Assembly (NCBI GenBank): GCA_002529455.1
Contig: NYMS01000029.1
Location: 124,001 to 188,000 of the forward strand
Length of the DNA: 64,000 bases
Direction: 5' to 3'
DNA from: Glycomyces fuscus
GTDB lineage: Bacteria > Actinomycetota > Actinomycetes > Streptosporangiales > Streptosporangiaceae
The notes below the pieces were generated by a model, which ran no database searches, was not told where the DNA came from, and saw only the letters and a program-made list of their open reading frames with translations. Shown here piece after piece: positions 10,501 through 18,972 of this stretch. Numbering within the stretch: the first letter of the stretch is position 1; the number at the start of each line of letters is the position of its first letter. A program made the position numbers and the translations under genes.

Positions 10501-13500
10501 AGCGGCTGCGCTCCTCCTCCCGGGACTCCAGGGGCGCTCCCGACTTCCGGTGCTTGACGTCCAGGTGCCGGTACCCGGCGGGGTCCTCGGACGCCAGCGA
10601 GACCCGGACGGTCCAGGACCTGGGGGCGGCGCCGTCCGTCCCGGGGTCGGTGACGGTGATCTCCCGGCCCCCGGGCGCGAAAAAGGCGGACATGCCGTGT
10701 TCGTGCGCCACCCGGTCCAGGGCCGCGTCGACCAGCCGAGGGAGGTCGGGCGGCGGGTCGGTGATCCGCTGTCCGACGATGCCCGCGACCGCTTGGTGGA
10801 CCGCCCTGGTGAACAGGCGGTCGGGACCGCTCAGCCGCGAGGTGACGAGGTAGTCCAGGTCGTACCGGGCGTCCGTCTTCTCGCGCAGGCGGGACGCCGA
10901 CGGGAGGTCTCGGGGGAGCAGCGCCTGGGCGCGGTCGGCCGAGAGCACGGTGTCCTGCGCGTGGCGCCGGGCGTCGGCGAGGTCCTGCGCGGTGCGTCCG
11001 AGCAGGTCGCGGGCGCCTCCCACCAGTGCGTCCGTCCGCCGTAGGTCCGTCTCGACCCGCGCGGCCGCCGGATGGGCGCTGTCCGGGGCTGAGCGCAGCG
11101 CGGCGGACATCCGGCCCAGGGAGTCCAGTGCGGCGGTGGTGTCGGCGACGCGCGCAGACCCGGCGAAGGCCTCCGCGCCGGTACGCGCCCGCAGCGCGGC
11201 GTCCGCGGCCTCCCGCGCCTCACCGACGGCGTCGGCGAGGCGCCGGGCCGCGTCCCGGGACTCCTGCGACCGGCGGGGGCGCGCGGTGTCGGCCAGGGCC
11301 GCGGCCCGGACGGCGTCCTCCGCCCGCGCGAGCCGGTTCCGCGCGATCCCGGAACGCCGGTAGGCGTCGTCGGCCGCCATCCGGGTACCGGCGGAGTCGG
11401 ACGCCGCGCGGTGCGCGGCCGCGGTGAGGGATTCGACGGCCGCGGTGGTCGAGTCGTGGCGTGCGGTGGCGGCCTCCTCCACGCGCGCCCGGGCCTCGGT
11501 CCGCTGCCGGTCCGCCCGGTCGCGGCCGGACCGGACGGTCGCCTCGTCGCCCGTGGCGGTGCGGTGGGCGTCCGTGCCGGGGGCGGCCGCCCGGGCGATC
11601 CGCTCGGCCAGCGCGACCGACGCGGCGGTCCGACCGGCGAACCCCTCCGCCTGGTCCGCGGCCAGCCGCACCGATCCGGCTCCGTTGGCGGCGGTGTCCC
11701 GTTCCCGGACGGCCTGTTCCGCCGCGGTGACGGCGGACGCGGTGTCGTCCGTGTCGGCCGCGTCCCGCGCCGCCCGCGCGGCCCGGTCCGCGGCCTCGCG
11801 CGTGACGCGCAGGGCGTTGGAGGCTCCGGTGGCGGCCCGCTCCGCCGCGGCCGCGGTCCGCTCGGCTTCCCCGGCGACGCGACGGGAGACTGCGGTCAGG
11901 GCGTCGTCCGCGGTCGCGGCGGCGCCGCGGAGCGCGGCGTCGGCGTCCCGCGCGTAGCGCTCCGCCCCGTCCCGCAGACGCACCGTCTCCTCGTGGCGGG
12001 CGCGGACGGCGGCCTCGGCGTCGGCGGCGGCGCGGTGGGCGTCCGTGCCCGGAGCCGTCCCCCGGACCGCCTGCTCGGCACGGTCGAGGGCGGCGGACGT
12101 CCCGCGTGCGGCCTCGACGGTCAGACGCGCCGCGTCCCGTGCCGCTCCGGCCGCGCGGGCGGTCTCCTCGCGTGCCCGTGCGGCCTGTTCGACGGCGGTC
12201 ACGGCGTCCGCGGTCCCGGTGGCGGCGTCGACCGCCGTCCGGGCCGCCGCGGACACCCGGTCCGCCGCCGCACGTGCCAGCCCCAGGGCGTTTCCCGCCG
12301 TCTCGCGGGCCCGCGCCGCCACGCTTTCGGCCTCGGAGGGGGAGAGCGGGGTCGGCGGGCCCTCGGTGTCCCCCTCCGTCGCACGCGATCCGACACCCTC
12401 GGTCAGGTCCGGCGCCGACGACTCCCCGGATCGTCCTCCCGAGGCCGGTGCGCCTCCGTCGCCGTCCACCAGCGCCGTGTTGACGGTCTTCACCGTGTCC
12501 GGTGCGCCGTAGGGGAAGGGGCCCCGGTCCGCGGGGTCCTGCATCGCGTAGCGGACGTAGTCCGTCGTGAGCCGCCCGCCGGGCAGCCAGAGCCGCGCGC
12601 GGACCGGGTCGTGGCGGTCCCGGAGCTGGCGGCCGATGCCGCGGGCCAGGACCTCGGCGTCCCGGACGCGTTCGGGAGGGGCGGACCCGCCGCTCAGCGG
12701 GACGCGCCTGTCCGACGGGTCGGAGACGACGTACACCAGCGCCTGCGCGAGCGTGCGCGCCTCGCGGATGGAGCGGTTCTCCGGGGCCGGGCCGCCGACC
12801 GGCCGCAGCAGCCTCCAGAACTCGGCTCCCAGCGCCCGCGCCCTGGGAACGTCCTTGTCGGCGAGGGCCCGGGTGAGTTCGGGCAGGCGGTCCAGGACCG
12901 AGGCGGCGCGGGCGTCGTCCCTCGGGTCGATCCCGGAATCGGTGGGGCCGGTGCGCGTCTCTCCGGGGGTGTGGGAGCCGCTGTCCGCCGCGCGCTCGGG
13001 TCCGGCGGCGGGCGGTGCCGAAGACGCGTCCGTGTCCGCGCTGTGCGTGGGGACCGGCGCGCCATCGGCGGTGCCGGGCGTCGTGGCCTCGGCCGGGGGC
13101 GGGACGTCCCCGGTACCCCGCACCGGCGCCCCGCTGTTCTCCGTCACGCTCGCCGGAGGGGCGGCGGGCAGGGTGTCGCGGACGTACTGCGTGGTCAGGC
13201 TGCCGCCCGGGAGCCAGAGCCGTGCGCGCGCCGGGTCGTGGCGGTCCCGGAGGTTGCGTTCGACGCCCCCCAGGAGTGTGGCGGCGTCCTCGGCCTTGTC
13301 CGCCGGGAAGGCGTCCGGGGCGGCGGGAACCCGCAGGTTCGCCGGGTCGGACAGGGTGAAGACCAGCCCGAGTGCCAGGGCGCGGGCCCTGCGTACGGAG
13401 GGGTTCTGCGGGGCGCCGTCGTCGGGCCGCGGGGCGAGCAGGTTCTGGATGTCCGCGCCCACCGCACGCGCCCGCGCGACGTCCCCGTCGTCCAGGTGCC

Positions 13501-16447
13501 GTCGGGCCTGCGCGACCAGGTCCGCGGCGCGTTCGGCGCGTGCGTCCGCGGGGTCGGCGGCGGGGACCGCCTCGACGCTGTCCGTCTCCGGGTGCGCGGC
13601 CTCGGGCGCGTCCTCCTCGGACGGCGTGGGCCCGGTGCCGGAACGGGCCGGAGGGGCACCGTCGCCGCCCTGTCCGAAGACGGTGTCATGTCCGGTTCCG
13701 GACCGCTCGGCCGTGTCGGCGTCCCCGGTGCTCCGGGCGGCGTCGTGGCGGTCCGCCGAGGGCTCGGTCGCGCCGGGCGGGGGCGTCTGCGGGTCGGTGC
13801 GCACGGCCGCCGGGGCCGGTCCCTCCGAGGGGGCGGAAACGGTGGGAGCGGGCCCCGCCGGACCGCTCTCGGTCACGGGGAAGGCCAGGAAGCCGGACCT
13901 GGGGACCGCGTCCGGGATGCCGGGAACGCCCTCCGGGGCCTTCGTGTCCTTCACGGCCGAGTGAGGGGCGTCGGCCCCGACAGGCGGTGCGTCCTCGGCG
14001 TCCGACCACGCGGTGTCCAGGCTCGACGTGTCGGAGTCCGTGTCGCCGAGGGAGGAGTTGTCGTCGGCCTCGTCCTGGAGGCCCGGGGCGCCGTCGGCGG
14101 GGTTCAGCGAGGCGCCGAACGAGTACGGGGGCGCGCTCCCGCCCCGGTCCGTGGTGGAGGGGGTGTCCGCCGGCGGCGCGGGAGGCGCGTCCGTCCCCGA
14201 CCGGTCGGCTGCGGAGGGGGCCGGGCCGCCCGGGACGGACGCGCTCTCCGTCGGCGGGGCCGCGGCCTCCCGGATGCCGGCCGGGGCGGGGGACTCCGCG
14301 GTGAAGGGGGAGGGGGAGTCGTTCCGCTCGGGACCGGTCTCTCCGGCGGGGGCCGGTTCCGGACCGGACCGCGTCGTCTCCTGCGCTCCCGGGCGGGACG
14401 GCTGGCCCGCCTCGCCCGGCGGGCGGCCGGGGGGAGCCGTGCCCTGCGGCGCTGCGGCGCGGTCGGCGCCGGTCGGGGGCGTCGCGGCGGTCGGGGACGG
14501 CGGGGGGACCTCGGCGCCCTCCTCGCTCGGGGGGACCGGGGCCCGGTCCCGGGAAGCCCCGGCGGCCGGGGCGTCCTGGTCATCGGTGAGCGGGCCGAGG
14601 GCGGTTCCGGGGCGGTACGCGTCGGTGTGGTCCGCCCCGTCGGGGCCCTGGTCCCGGGGGGCCCGGACGGCCGGGGTCTCCGGTGTTCCGGCAACCCGCT
14701 CGGGAGGGTTTCCGGGCTCGCGCGCGTCCGCGCCGTCGGCCCCGTCCGGGTCGTGGTCCTGCTTCCTCCGGGCCGCAGGGGCGCCCTGGTCTCCGGCGGC
14801 CGGGGAACCGCCGGGGCGGTGCGCGTCCGTGCCGCTCGCCGGGGACCCGTCCCGGCCGCCGCGCGATCCGTCTCCGTCGTCCCGTACGGGGGCGGGCCCA
14901 TCGACGGTGACGGGCGGTACGACGGTGGTATCGGGGGCGTCGGGACCGCCGGCGGACGTCGGCCTTCCGCCGTCGTCGCCGGTGGCGGGCCACGCCGCGG
15001 GAGCCTCGCCCCGCGCCGGGTCCTCCTCGGTCCGGGCGGGCCGCTCCGGCTCCGGGGGCGGGGGGAGATCGGGGGGAAGGAGGGTGCCGCCGGGGCCGAG
15101 GAGCGCGTTGATGCCCTCCAGCGCCGAGTCGGTGGTTAGCTGGTGGGTCGTGTTCAGGGTCGCGCCGGACGTGGCGGACCAGGGGGTGACGACGAACCCC
15201 TGGCCGCTGGCGAGGCTGCCCAGGCCCTCGCTGAGGGAGCCCTCCGCGGCCCCGGCCCCCGCGCCCAGTCCCAGACCCCGCACGTAGGGCAGGAACCCCT
15301 GCGCACTCTGGTGCAGCGACCCGGCGAGGTTGTGCGGGACGTCGGACAGGTGCTCGCGCAGGGGCGGGGGCAGCCTGTCGCCGATCGTCTGGGAGAGCTG
15401 GGAACCCAGGTCGGGGCCGCCCCACGAGCGGATCAGGGCGTCGGCGTAGTCGTCGCCCAGCTGCCGCGCCTGGTCGACGCCGACGCGTTCGGCGAAGGAG
15501 CGCTGGAACACGTCCGCCATCTCCGTGCGGAACACGTTCTGTTCGACCGTGTTGTCCCAGGAGCGTGCCCCGGTGGGGGAGTTGGGGTGGAACGGGACCA
15601 GCATCTCGTCCCGGTGGCGGGTGAAGAGGTCGGCGAGGTCGTCGTTGAGCGTGCCCGGCGGGGGAGCGGGGTCCGGCACGCCGTTCCTGACCGGCGGCGG
15701 GGGCACGGGGCCCGGTAGGCCGCGCAGGTCGTCGATGTCGCGCGCGAAGGCCTTCGCGAAACCGCTGTTGACGAACGCCCCGACGCCCCCGGAGACGCCG
15801 GCGGAGACGAACCCCTCGATCACGGCCCCCACGTGCGCGTCGTGCACCAAGCGCTTGTCGACCACATCCCGGTCGCCGTTGGCGATCTGGACGCGCTGGA
15901 TCAGCGCGCCGAAGCTCGCGAAGACCTGGCTGACGACCTGGTGGCTGGGAACGGTGACGAGGAACCAGGCGATGAGCCGCCGGATGGCCAGGCTCCGGAT
16001 CGCCTTGAAGACGGGGATCCACTTCAGGGAGGCGCCGAAGGTGAACTTGGCCGCCGCGATGGCCCAGGTGATCTCGGCGATGAGCTGGGCCACCTGGACC
16101 CAGACCATCGCCACCATGTAGTCGACGTTCGCCGCCGCTTTGCGCAGCTCGGCCGAGAGCATGCGGCTCGTGCTCGCCGCGTTGCCGATGTAGTCCCTGT
16201 CGCCGCTGGTGAAGGCGGCCAGGGAGCGGTTGTAGTAGTCGGAGGCCGCTCCGCCGAAGTGCCTCCGAACGTTGGTGCGTGTCGTGTCCATGACGTCGGA
16301 GAGCTCGTGCAGTTGCTTGTCGAGGAGGTCGTAGACCTCCGAAGCGGCGCGCATGGCCGGTGCGCTGGCCCGGGGAAGGTCGATGCCCAGCACCACTTTG
16401 ACGAAATCGTGTGCTGAGTCACCCATTTTCTGGGGGTCAAACAGCAT
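4541..16447 (-). CDS. giant (3968 aa) WXG100/CpnT-type protein, type VII-associated
   Basis: One uninterrupted 11.9-kb frame. Residues 1 to about 250 form a helical WXG100-like/CpnT-N-terminal-like domain. Then follow a Pro linker, a short helical region (about 290-450), about 500 residues of Pro/Ala/Gly/Glu low complexity, two copies of a domain of about 125 residues (about 960-1095 and 1150-1303), a very Ala/Arg-rich coiled coil (about 1370-1845), about 1,850 residues of Ser/Thr-rich beta-type sequence with repeated patterns, one hydrophobic segment (about 3040-3067, SSGLLLLPKAAAVYAF), a short Ala-rich helix (about 3709-3785) and a disordered tail. No recognisable toxin or enzymatic domain is visible. 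Divergent from YbaB-like and WXG100-like genes. Likely exported or surface-anchored by a type VII system (inference). Confidence 0.75.
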   Translation of the reverse strand: MLFDPQKMGDSAHDFVKVVLGIDLPRASAPAMRAASEVYDLLDKQLHELSDVMDTTRTNVRRHFGGAASDYYNRSLAAFTSGDRDYIGNAASTSRMLSAELRKAAANVDYMVAMVWVQVAQLIAEITWAIAAAKFTFGASLKWIPVFKAIRSLAIRRLIAWFLVTVPSHQVVSQVFASFGALIQRVQIANGDRDVVDKRLVHDAHVGAVIEGFVSAGVSGGVGAFVNSGFAKAFARDIDDLRGLPGPVPPPPVRNGVPDPAPPPGTLNDDLADLFTRHRDEMLVPFHPNSPTGARSWDNTVEQNVFRTEMADVFQRSFAERVGVDQARQLGDDYADALIRSWGGPDLGSQLSQTIGDRLPPPLREHLSDVPHNLAGSLHQSAQGFLPYVRGLGLGAGAGAAEGSLSEGLGSLASGQGFVVTPWSATSGATLNTTHQLTTDSALEGINALLGPGGTLLPPDLPPPPEPERPARTEEDPARGEAPAAWPATGDDGGRPTSAGGPDAPDTTVVPPVTVDGPAPVRDDGDGSRGGRDGSPASGTDAHRPGGSPAAGDQGAPAARRKQDHDPDGADGADAREPGNPPERVAGTPETPAVRAPRDQGPDGADHTDAYRPGTALGPLTDDQDAPAAGASRDRAPVPPSEEGAEVPPPSPTAATPPTGADRAAAPQGTAPPGRPPGEAGQPSRPGAQETTRSGPEPAPAGETGPERNDSPSPFTAESPAPAGIREAAAPPTESASVPGGPAPSAADRSGTDAPPAPPADTPSTTDRGGSAPPYSFGASLNPADGAPGLQDEADDNSSLGDTDSDTSSLDTAWSDAEDAPPVGADAPHSAVKDTKAPEGVPGIPDAVPRSGFLAFPVTESGPAGPAPTVSAPSEGPAPAAVRTDPQTPPPGATEPSADRHDAARSTGDADTAERSGTGHDTVFGQGGDGAPPARSGTGPTPSEEDAPEAAHPETDSVEAVPAADPADARAERAADLVAQARRHLDDGDVARARAVGADIQNLLAPRPDDGAPQNPSVRRARALALGLVFTLSDPANLRVPAAPDAFPADKAEDAATLLGGVERNLRDRHDPARARLWLPGGSLTTQYVRDTLPAAPPASVTENSGAPVRGTGDVPPPAEATTPGTADGAPVPTHSADTDASSAPPAAGPERAADSGSHTPGETRTGPTDSGIDPRDDARAASVLDRLPELTRALADKDVPRARALGAEFWRLLRPVGGPAPENRSIREARTLAQALVYVVSDPSDRRVPLSGGSAPPERVRDAEVLARGIGRQLRDRHDPVRARLWLPGGRLTTDYVRYAMQDPADRGPFPYGAPDTVKTVNTALVDGDGGAPASGGRSGESSAPDLTEGVGSRATEGDTEGPPTPLSPSEAESVAARARETAGNALGLARAAADRVSAAARTAVDAATGTADAVTAVEQAARAREETARAAGAARDAARLTVEAARGTSAALDRAEQAVRGTAPGTDAHRAAADAEAAVRARHEETVRLRDGAERYARDADAALRGAAATADDALTAVSRRVAGEAERTAAAAERAATGASNALRVTREAADRAARAARDAADTDDTASAVTAAEQAVRERDTAANGAGSVRLAADQAEGFAGRTAASVALAERIARAAAPGTDAHRTATGDEATVRSGRDRADRQRTEARARVEEAATARHDSTTAAVESLTAAAHRAASDSAGTRMAADDAYRRSGIARNRLARAEDAVRAAALADTARPRRSQESRDAARRLADAVGEAREAADAALRARTGAEAFAGSARVADTTAALDSLGRMSAALRSAPDSAHPAAARVETDLRRTDALVGGARDLLGRTAQDLADARRHAQDTVLSADRAQALLPRDLPSASRLREKTDARYDLDYLVTSRLSGPDRLFTRAVHQAVAGIVGQRITDPPPDLPRLVDAALDRVAHEHGMSAFFAPGGREITVTDPGTDGAAPRSWTVRVSLASEDPAGYRHLDVKHRKSGAPLESREEERSRSATTGGSSSYDPRRILAARFTGSPLLLGDVTGSAAGPWVTAGGSFSRGQRAASHGGTTTAASKIEYTTFAKPEFYANDLRVWAEVTARPEGAGTAPAAGETSGRDTGEAPPPAVDLPVGSSVIRDGMVFTLAGEVQGRPDGMPGHIDLSPGAGEGEGPGRRPRNLGPTGGLPIAVHSVTPSAPAGRGPAHTDLGSWVADYLVSDTYRLNREATSANAAVQWMKDLTGPGTGQDIARWQHEIRHVLDNDSFQEYLPHLDRGPVTVSASHPRLGEVMMEFSARPRDYRIKDHSPLIDDATFKESVKDGTSLAQSRNTSFTLTGGTGFGLVAELPSGGTLRINAPHVEATWWQSLHSESHNASGSGEHRSLSRYVSSTERFAAYQASHDLFVHVQGEAAPHHFTVTGVELLPGETAGQLDRAARGEEPTDDGSEAERRPPFPHLDTDNPVHFRGSHFLGLEWSGPAPGGGSDGEQAADRGSGGTGDGRDADGPGGTEGPDTSGESTPPVTSDDRRGVLDRYLDDVLAGIARERPGLVIPELARDRDTYARRPGREEASYFERSFRERWGFRRSYDTAYKNTMLVRDTLQSTLGKDDLERLARPGEGLPVRLRESATVDPTLMAKLKEFFRPNTVTVRLHAEFGRLSHDGKSTVETGLRVRGTASASTESATGSAFTLAASAGAGMVRSAEGDARGFARLLGGFMASAGWNRVDHFDAAYGLEHKSDARLFFPQGSDRWSGEVVLSARLHDHDAEEQAGSTSRGTDLLDRPIKATYSVVTATTVGDNLVSARPDPDRADRERSGLTPEEAREMLDPRPGRRDSPEEDAPGTEDGTGTAPAEEASRTSGAEGEAPADPPTDNTRVLLDHGAIIEHVNPLLREAGDTGPGRNLLRRTLDVFSRPRRFWSDGGRMKLSSFLDGVGGSTLLSNLMSPTAVASDPASFAESGRRRRIEMRGTWLSPNDMRATGVTKVTVGEITDLRLTKAQVTVQSETSSTASAAVTRISGFFARFTGFAGGTTNSIEEGGAASGVDRSTADGIIPIAGPSHNRSFFRRGETTDSGVSSASGLLLLPKAAAVYAFTAAGAIAQAWEFKKHRGLNLPNWWTHRYAGWKARVDDLVSGYITARDAEQAGIITDAVTHGDDGAPEPSTQTNPTPPPHARVRAGFDSAGRQALPVDPTRAVDALETRLRTHGLTLSRGGKERLLVTLSEQLGTATDALPPIPVNVVSTDRNAHFSKPARVLVELDRANPRVDYVTSAAATVETHSWQAEHSHQDSRQTSHTTGLGFVPWQPSGMNGGSDRPPDSSLLFASPAAGASGTRNASEGLSSSSETTHTIVMESSGPYVKMTEDASLTLTIEVDGDGLVPTAGVRRGERAPYLEYKSLVVETATVDGGRVRTFHLGSSLDFTPPAAPAAPLDTVPAPPTAGPRAGDTLAGAVTTATGELAPPPDALRDAVIMPTAVHGPDLRDTALRTVAASLGWEPPAAPDFGGDPTAEQLDQLRAHHARATDDARRHIADHLGLDPRYTPIDNSLNPVALKGLLSHNLGRPSGTDILRIGRTQWRVAATPDFTGARIVTARPDARLVHKEAEGRSVSHSRSQGGGTTATTAFRPTGHHTVDPDDSDRAAYLTGSGEATARTITGDSPTGDGLASGEPSDMERQRLGTAYLVEFDTTWTTGARTDEKTFFGGTAPRQFTSHHTNRTSAWISRSDAVALGVLTPGQADAAEAPITAEYDAAKAMADAEAAYTEQRAKLPALVKAYLDAHEAHAADPTPANRAALDDARSAYGTQDTAYRTALGAYNDAVAAWTTATNATAAHLAGITPPDAPPPAPARPTSSAPLGDQLRPVFGLTPREAPAAPDGSGTTTEPGPRATAPAAEPTDPGNTSRTTVLAVTDSTGEVRGPDGDGTGMSGADLDSLARGLGLAGTDGTEPAPAEAPGPATGAPPGDRTEREPGAHPAADSLLDVFHNALNTQTPPVLSGPVTGEESS
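12538..13560 (-). repeat. two-copy domain duplication inside the giant gene
   Basis: Two protein segments share the order: helical Ala/Arg region, LRP or LAP-type motif, S(D)P(A/S) turn, then R(D/N)LRDRHDP-ARARLWLPGG and an LTT-YVR end. Their C-terminal ends lie at about 13165-13255 (residues 1064-1094) and 12538-12633 (residues 1271-1303). The DNA is also similar (both read gtcgtggcggtcccggag on the plus strand), so the duplication is fairly recent or under homogenising pressure. Function unknown. Confidence 0.75.
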
Positions 16448-17216
16448 TCCCGAACCCTTTCCCCATCACACGCATCTGAAGTGAGGGTAAAGGTAGCATC
16501 AGTGCGCAGAGGCGTGGAAGCCGCCCCCTGGTTTCGAGGTGTTCCGCAGGGGTGGCAGCAGGATTTTGTTGCGCCTGTGTTTCCGGTTTTTTCCGATCGG
16601 ATGCCGAATGCGGAGGGGGGTGTCTCCTATGTATAGTCACGACTCCGCGGGTTGCATTCTCCTCGGCCGATGCGGTACCTGTTGTGTCGGGAGGAGGGGA
16701 ATGATTCGCTGGGGCGGCCCGGTCCCGCACGGCGCGTCCCCTTCCTTCGTCCCCTTTTCTGTTTATCGTGATTGCTTTCCTGTTTCTTTTTCCGGTGTGC
16801 GTCGCCGGGGGAGGGCCCCCTGCCGGGATCCGGACTGATCGCAGCTACCGGGATCGCTGGCCGGGGCCGGCCCGGGCGCGCGTCCGCCCTCCCGGGTCGG
16901 GGCGGCACCGCCCATTCGGGAAGCCGGGTGGGAACCGACCGCGAACGGAGTTCTTCGTCCCATTCGGAAGGCGTGCCGGTGTGGTGTCCTTTGTCGCGCT
17001 GGGCTGTGTGACCGAGACCGCATTTCCGGCGTGTCGGTTTTCCCTGACCCCGGGGCGGTCGCGTCGGCGGTGCTCGGCGGGTGTCCGGGGCGCCGCCGCG
17101 GAACAGCGGGGCCGGGTGGCTCCGGCCGCCGTCCGAAGTGCCGTCGGCAGGGCGCTTCCAGGGGCCGCCCCTGCCGTGAACGACCTGAGTAAAACCTTGA
17201 AGGAGATCCTGACGGC
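16448..17216. other. 770-bp divergent intergenic region
   Basis: Lies between the giant gene and the YbaB-like gene. It is less GC-rich than its neighbours, with T-rich patches near 16560-16600 and 16745-16800. It should carry both divergent promoters. No gene with family resemblance was found and no operator could be named. Confidence 0.55.
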
Positions 17217-17609
17217 ATGAGTTCACAGATACTGGAGCAGATGGAAGCCGAACTGCGGCGGCTCGATACGACGCTGAGGGAGCTCATCGAGGCGGGCGAG
17301 GGTCTGGAGTCGGAGACCGAGGAGGTCACGTCCAGGAACCGGCTGGTGACCGCGAAGGTCGACGCGACCGGTGACCTCGCCGGGCTCGTGTTCCACACCG
17401 ACGGGTACCAGGGCATGGCCGCCGCCGAGCTGTCGGCGACGATCGTCGAGGTAATCGCCCGCGCCCAGCGGCGGATGGCGGAGCGGGCCGTGCAGGCGTA
17501 CGACTTCGCCTCCCCCGAAGGCGTCGACGCGTCCGCCGTGCTGCGCGGCGAGATGGACGTCGAGGAGGCCCTGCGCACACTGGGCTTCTCCCCACGCGAC
17601 CTGGAGTGA
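17217..17609 (+). CDS. YbaB/EbfC-family protein
   Basis: 130 residues. Opening coiled coil (ILEQMEAELRRLDTTLRELIEAGEGL), then a YbaB/EbfC-like alpha-beta fold (SRNRLVTAKVDATGDLAGLVF). YbaB proteins bind DNA as dimers; actinomycete relatives next to WXG100 genes (EspL-like) probably act as chaperones or accessory factors of type VII secretion. The ATG at 17217 has AAGGAG about 10 bases upstream. It is followed 42 bases later by the WXG100-like gene, and the pair is divergent from the giant gene, which suggests one functional unit. Confidence 0.75.
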   Translation: MSSQILEQMEAELRRLDTTLRELIEAGEGLESETEEVTSRNRLVTAKVDATGDLAGLVFHTDGYQGMAAAELSATIVEVIARAQRRMAERAVQAYDFASPEGVDASAVLRGEMDVEEALRTLGFSPRDLE

Positions 17610-17651
17610 CGGTCCGACCGCAGCCATCAGACAGCGAACAGGAGGAGAACG

Positions 17652-18005
17652 ATGTCCGCATCACATGACCGGCTCTCCGTCGACGTAGACGGGATCGGGC
17701 GGCACAGCAAGCTCGTCTACGAGGCCGCCGACTTCACGGACGAGGTGGTGGCCGAAGCGCGCGACGCGATCACGTCCTTCGAGGAGGCGCCCTGGGGGGT
17801 CGAGGGGGAGTACTCGAAGCGGATGCAGGAGACCCTGGGCGAGGCGGAGAAGATCCTCTGGCAGCTCCTCGACTACGTTGCCGTGGCGCAGAGGCAGTCC
17901 GCCGACGGGGTGGTCCGCACCCTCCACGGCCTTTCCGCAGCCGATGACACCAACGCCGACGTCCCCGGCTCGTTCGACCCGCGCACGCACGGCGGACGCC
18001 GCTGA
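17652..18005 (+). CDS. WXG100-like type VII secretion substrate/partner
   Basis: 117 residues, almost all helical, no signal peptide. A central W-G motif (EEAPWGVEGEYSKRMQE) between two amphipathic helices gives the WXG100/ESAT-6-like hairpin shape, followed by a flexible C-terminal tail. Strong Shine-Dalgarno (GGAGGAG) before ATG 17652. Probably co-transcribed with the YbaB-like gene upstream. Together with the N-terminal domain of the giant protein it implies export through a type VII apparatus encoded elsewhere. No ESX ATPase or membrane core gene is present in the window. Confidence 0.75.
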   Translation: MSASHDRLSVDVDGIGRHSKLVYEAADFTDEVVAEARDAITSFEEAPWGVEGEYSKRMQETLGEAEKILWQLLDYVAVAQRQSADGVVRTLHGLSAADDTNADVPGSFDPRTHGGRR

Positions 18006-18330
18006 CGGCCGCACGCACACGGTCCGGTCCGCGGGGATCGGCCTTGGCGGACCCGTCGGGCCGGGCCTTGCCGACGGCGTCATGGGTTTTCCGGCACCTG
18101 GCCCGCCAGCCGTGCTCAGCGCCGTGCGTGAGACTCCGGTGGCACCCGACGCCGCCGTCTCCGCCGGCCTCGTGGAGGGACGCGAACGTCGACCGGGCCC
18201 CGGGGGCTCCTGAGCGACCTGCTGGCGGATGAACCGCTCGTGCCCGTCGCGCTTCGCGCCCGCGCCAGGCCCGGGGCGGGCGAGTCGCCCTTGGGCCGAG
18301 GCGCGGCCCGCGGGCGCGCGCAGAAAGAAG

Positions 18331-18372
18331 GCCTGGGGCCTCTCACATCGCGCGATGTGAGAGGCCCCAGGC
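18331..18372. terminator. perfect 42-bp palindrome, bidirectional terminator
   Basis: GCCTGGGGCCTCTCACATCG is followed directly by CG-extended reverse complement, giving a 21-bp perfect stem. It lies downstream of the WXG100-like gene on the plus strand and downstream of the tRNA-Ser 3' fragment on the minus strand, so it can end transcription from both sides. Confidence 0.85.
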
Positions 18373-18379
18373 CAGAGCG

Positions 18380-18439
18380 CGGAGGATCGGGGATTTGAAC
18401 CCCGGAAGGGCGTGAACCCTAACCGCATTAGCAGCGCGC
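18380..18439 (-). tRNA. 3' half of tRNA-Ser (GCT), probable integration site remnant
   Basis: Read on the minus strand: anticodon loop CTGCTAA, a long variable arm (GGTTAGGGTTCACGCCC), a T arm with GGTTCAAATCC, and acceptor end ATCCTCCG. The 5' half (acceptor, D arm, 5' anticodon stem) is missing: sequence 5' of the anticodon loop cannot pair properly and does not resemble tRNA. CCA is not encoded. Tyrosine integrases cross over in tRNA anticodon loops, so this is best read as an attachment-site remnant of an integrated element extending to the right; the intact tRNA would be at the element's other end, outside or lost. Confidence 0.7.
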
Positions 18440-18972
18440 TTCAAAGTTTGGCTAGTGTCGGTACATGCCCTCTGATGCCATTTCGTATGGTCAGAGGAAG
18501 CTTTTTATGCCAGAGCATGTTGCCCCATCCCCTCTCGTGGCGGATGGTTCTTGCCGACTCTTCACCAGTCACCCTGTCATATGACAGTGCATACGTCTGT
18601 AGCAACCCTCTGAAAATGCGGTACCCAACCTACCGCCAATGCGGTGCCAACGCCACCGATGCGTCCGCAGGAGCACTGGTTCAGAAGCAACGAAGTTTCG
18701 TCGCTCACCGTGCTGGCTGGTGAAGCCTGAGCGCGGACCCAACGGTGTTGTATTGCAGGTCGTTTTTCTTCCCGCCTAAGAGACGAACCGGTGGGCGCCC
18801 AAGGCGTCTGGGGAAACGGACTCGATTTTTGCCCAGAGGCCTGGCACATTCTTGGCGCTGAGGACCCTTCCTCTGTCGAAGACAGAGTGAAGCGAGGTGG
18901 GACCTGGCTGAGGAAGACAAGACCAAGGAAGAGCCGAGAACCGATCTGTTCATCCGCGGAACCACCAAGCTG
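18440..18972. other. element left end, non-coding, lower GC
   Basis: About 500 bases between the tRNA fragment and the DUF2637 gene, clearly less GC-rich than its surroundings. It contains a perfect 14-base palindrome, CTGTCATATGACAG, at 18574-18587, which could be an operator, and two imperfect direct repeats around AATGCGGT at 18616-18660. No coding frame with family resemblance was seen. Confidence 0.5.
18574..18587. promoter_or_regulatory. 14-bp palindrome, possible element repressor operator
   Basis: CTGTCATATGACAG is a perfect palindrome in the AT-richer leader of the DUF2637 gene. Its place suggests an operator for a GntR/Kor-type repressor of an integrative element; the regulator itself is not in the window. 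Confidence 0.4.

Noticed and set aside
4607..15287. Several very long plus-strand open frames (up to 1242 codons) opposite the giant gene
   Set aside because: Gly/Val/Arg-rich antisense shadows without domains; the minus-strand frame has consistent domain structure and a coupled start/stop with its neighbour.
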